DNA of 5,669 nucleotides, from the NCBI GenBank assembly GCA_002926195.1, contig MZXQ01000040.1, forward strand, positions 7,910-13,578. Reading direction: 5' to 3'. The position numbers and the translations under genes are program-made. The stretch is from Candidatus Methanomarinus sp. HR1. GTDB lineage: Archaea > Halobacteriota > Methanosarcinia > Methanosarcinales > Methanocomedenaceae. The first letter of the stretch is position 1; every line of letters starts with the position of its first letter. Positions 5,591 through 5,669 of this stretch are shown in pieces. A model generated the notes under the pieces. It worked only from the letters and a program-made list of their open reading frames with translations, ran no database searches and was not told where the DNA came from.

Positions 5591-5669
5591 ACAAAAGTGG
5601 CGTCGATGACGTTAGCGATGCTTTCAGACATGCTTATTGGAATGCTTTAATGGTCAAACATATTGATTA
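5587..5669 (+). CDS. Partial gene (5' end only): protein beginning with a DAFRHAYWNALM motif
   Basis: An open frame starts at GTG 5587, overlapping the antiporter TGA as GTGA, and stays open to the window end (27 full codons). The frame is closed upstream by a TGA at 5527-5529, and GTG 5587 is the only ATG/GTG/TTG start before the motif. The visible peptide starts MNKSGVDDVSD and continues into AFRHAYWNALMVKHID. The DAFRHAYWNAL string is, as I recall it, the hallmark of a small family of unknown function (DUF6973-like), in which a conserved Arg-His pair suggests a hydrolase-like or metal-binding site; this is recall, not a search. The overlap with the antiporter suggests translational coupling. 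The rest of the gene lies outside the window, so length, localisation and role cannot be judged. It could instead be a truncated remnant. Confidence 0.55.
   Translation, partial: MNKSGVDDVSDAFRHAYWNALMVKHID

Overview
The window looks like a piece of a euryarchaeal chromosome, most plausibly from the Methanosarcinales/ANME-2 side of the tree, although no single gene proves that. Four things point this way. There is a tubulin-superfamily protein of CetZ type, a family concentrated in Euryarchaeota. A secreted protein with CARDB/DUF11-like beta-sandwich repeats and one C-terminal membrane anchor is a common archaeal envelope architecture. The AT-rich DNA has TATA-type promoter elements and no bacterial -35/-10 boxes. 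TTG and GTG starts are frequent and sit behind GGGG-type Shine-Dalgarno sequences. All genes read on the + strand.

Layout. Positions 1-37 hold a compact repeat (three direct and one inverted copy of GAAGATT) that can form either of two competing hairpins. AT-rich DNA carrying a probable promoter follows (about 47-183). Next come three closely spaced genes: a secreted, membrane-anchored CARDB-like protein (184-1437), a divergent CetZ/tubulin-like GTPase (1460-2563) and a calcium/cation antiporter of the CaCA family (2579-3502). The gaps are 22 and 15 nt and all three genes start with TTG, so they probably form one operon. It ends at a hairpin plus T-run (3534-3562). A perfect 25-bp dyad (3565-3589) overlaps a TATA box placed as expected for leaderless transcription of the next gene, a KefB/KefC-type CPA2 cation:proton antiporter with TrkA-N and TrkA-C domains (3614-5590). 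A fifth gene begins at a GTG that overlaps the antiporter stop codon and runs off the window end (5587-5669).

How the genes may fit together. The first three could form an envelope-cytoskeleton-ion module: an extracytoplasmic protein with a single transmembrane anchor, a cytoplasmic filament-forming GTPase and a Ca2+-type exchanger. This is inferred from adjacency and spacing only. The CetZ-like protein is the most unusual item: it has a tubulin-like GQCGN loop, a substituted T4 signature (SGGTGSS), a retained acidic T7 pair and a CetZ-like LEPxY C-terminal tail. The antiporter after the terminator appears to be a separate, probably regulated unit of K+/H+ or Na+/H+ homeostasis.
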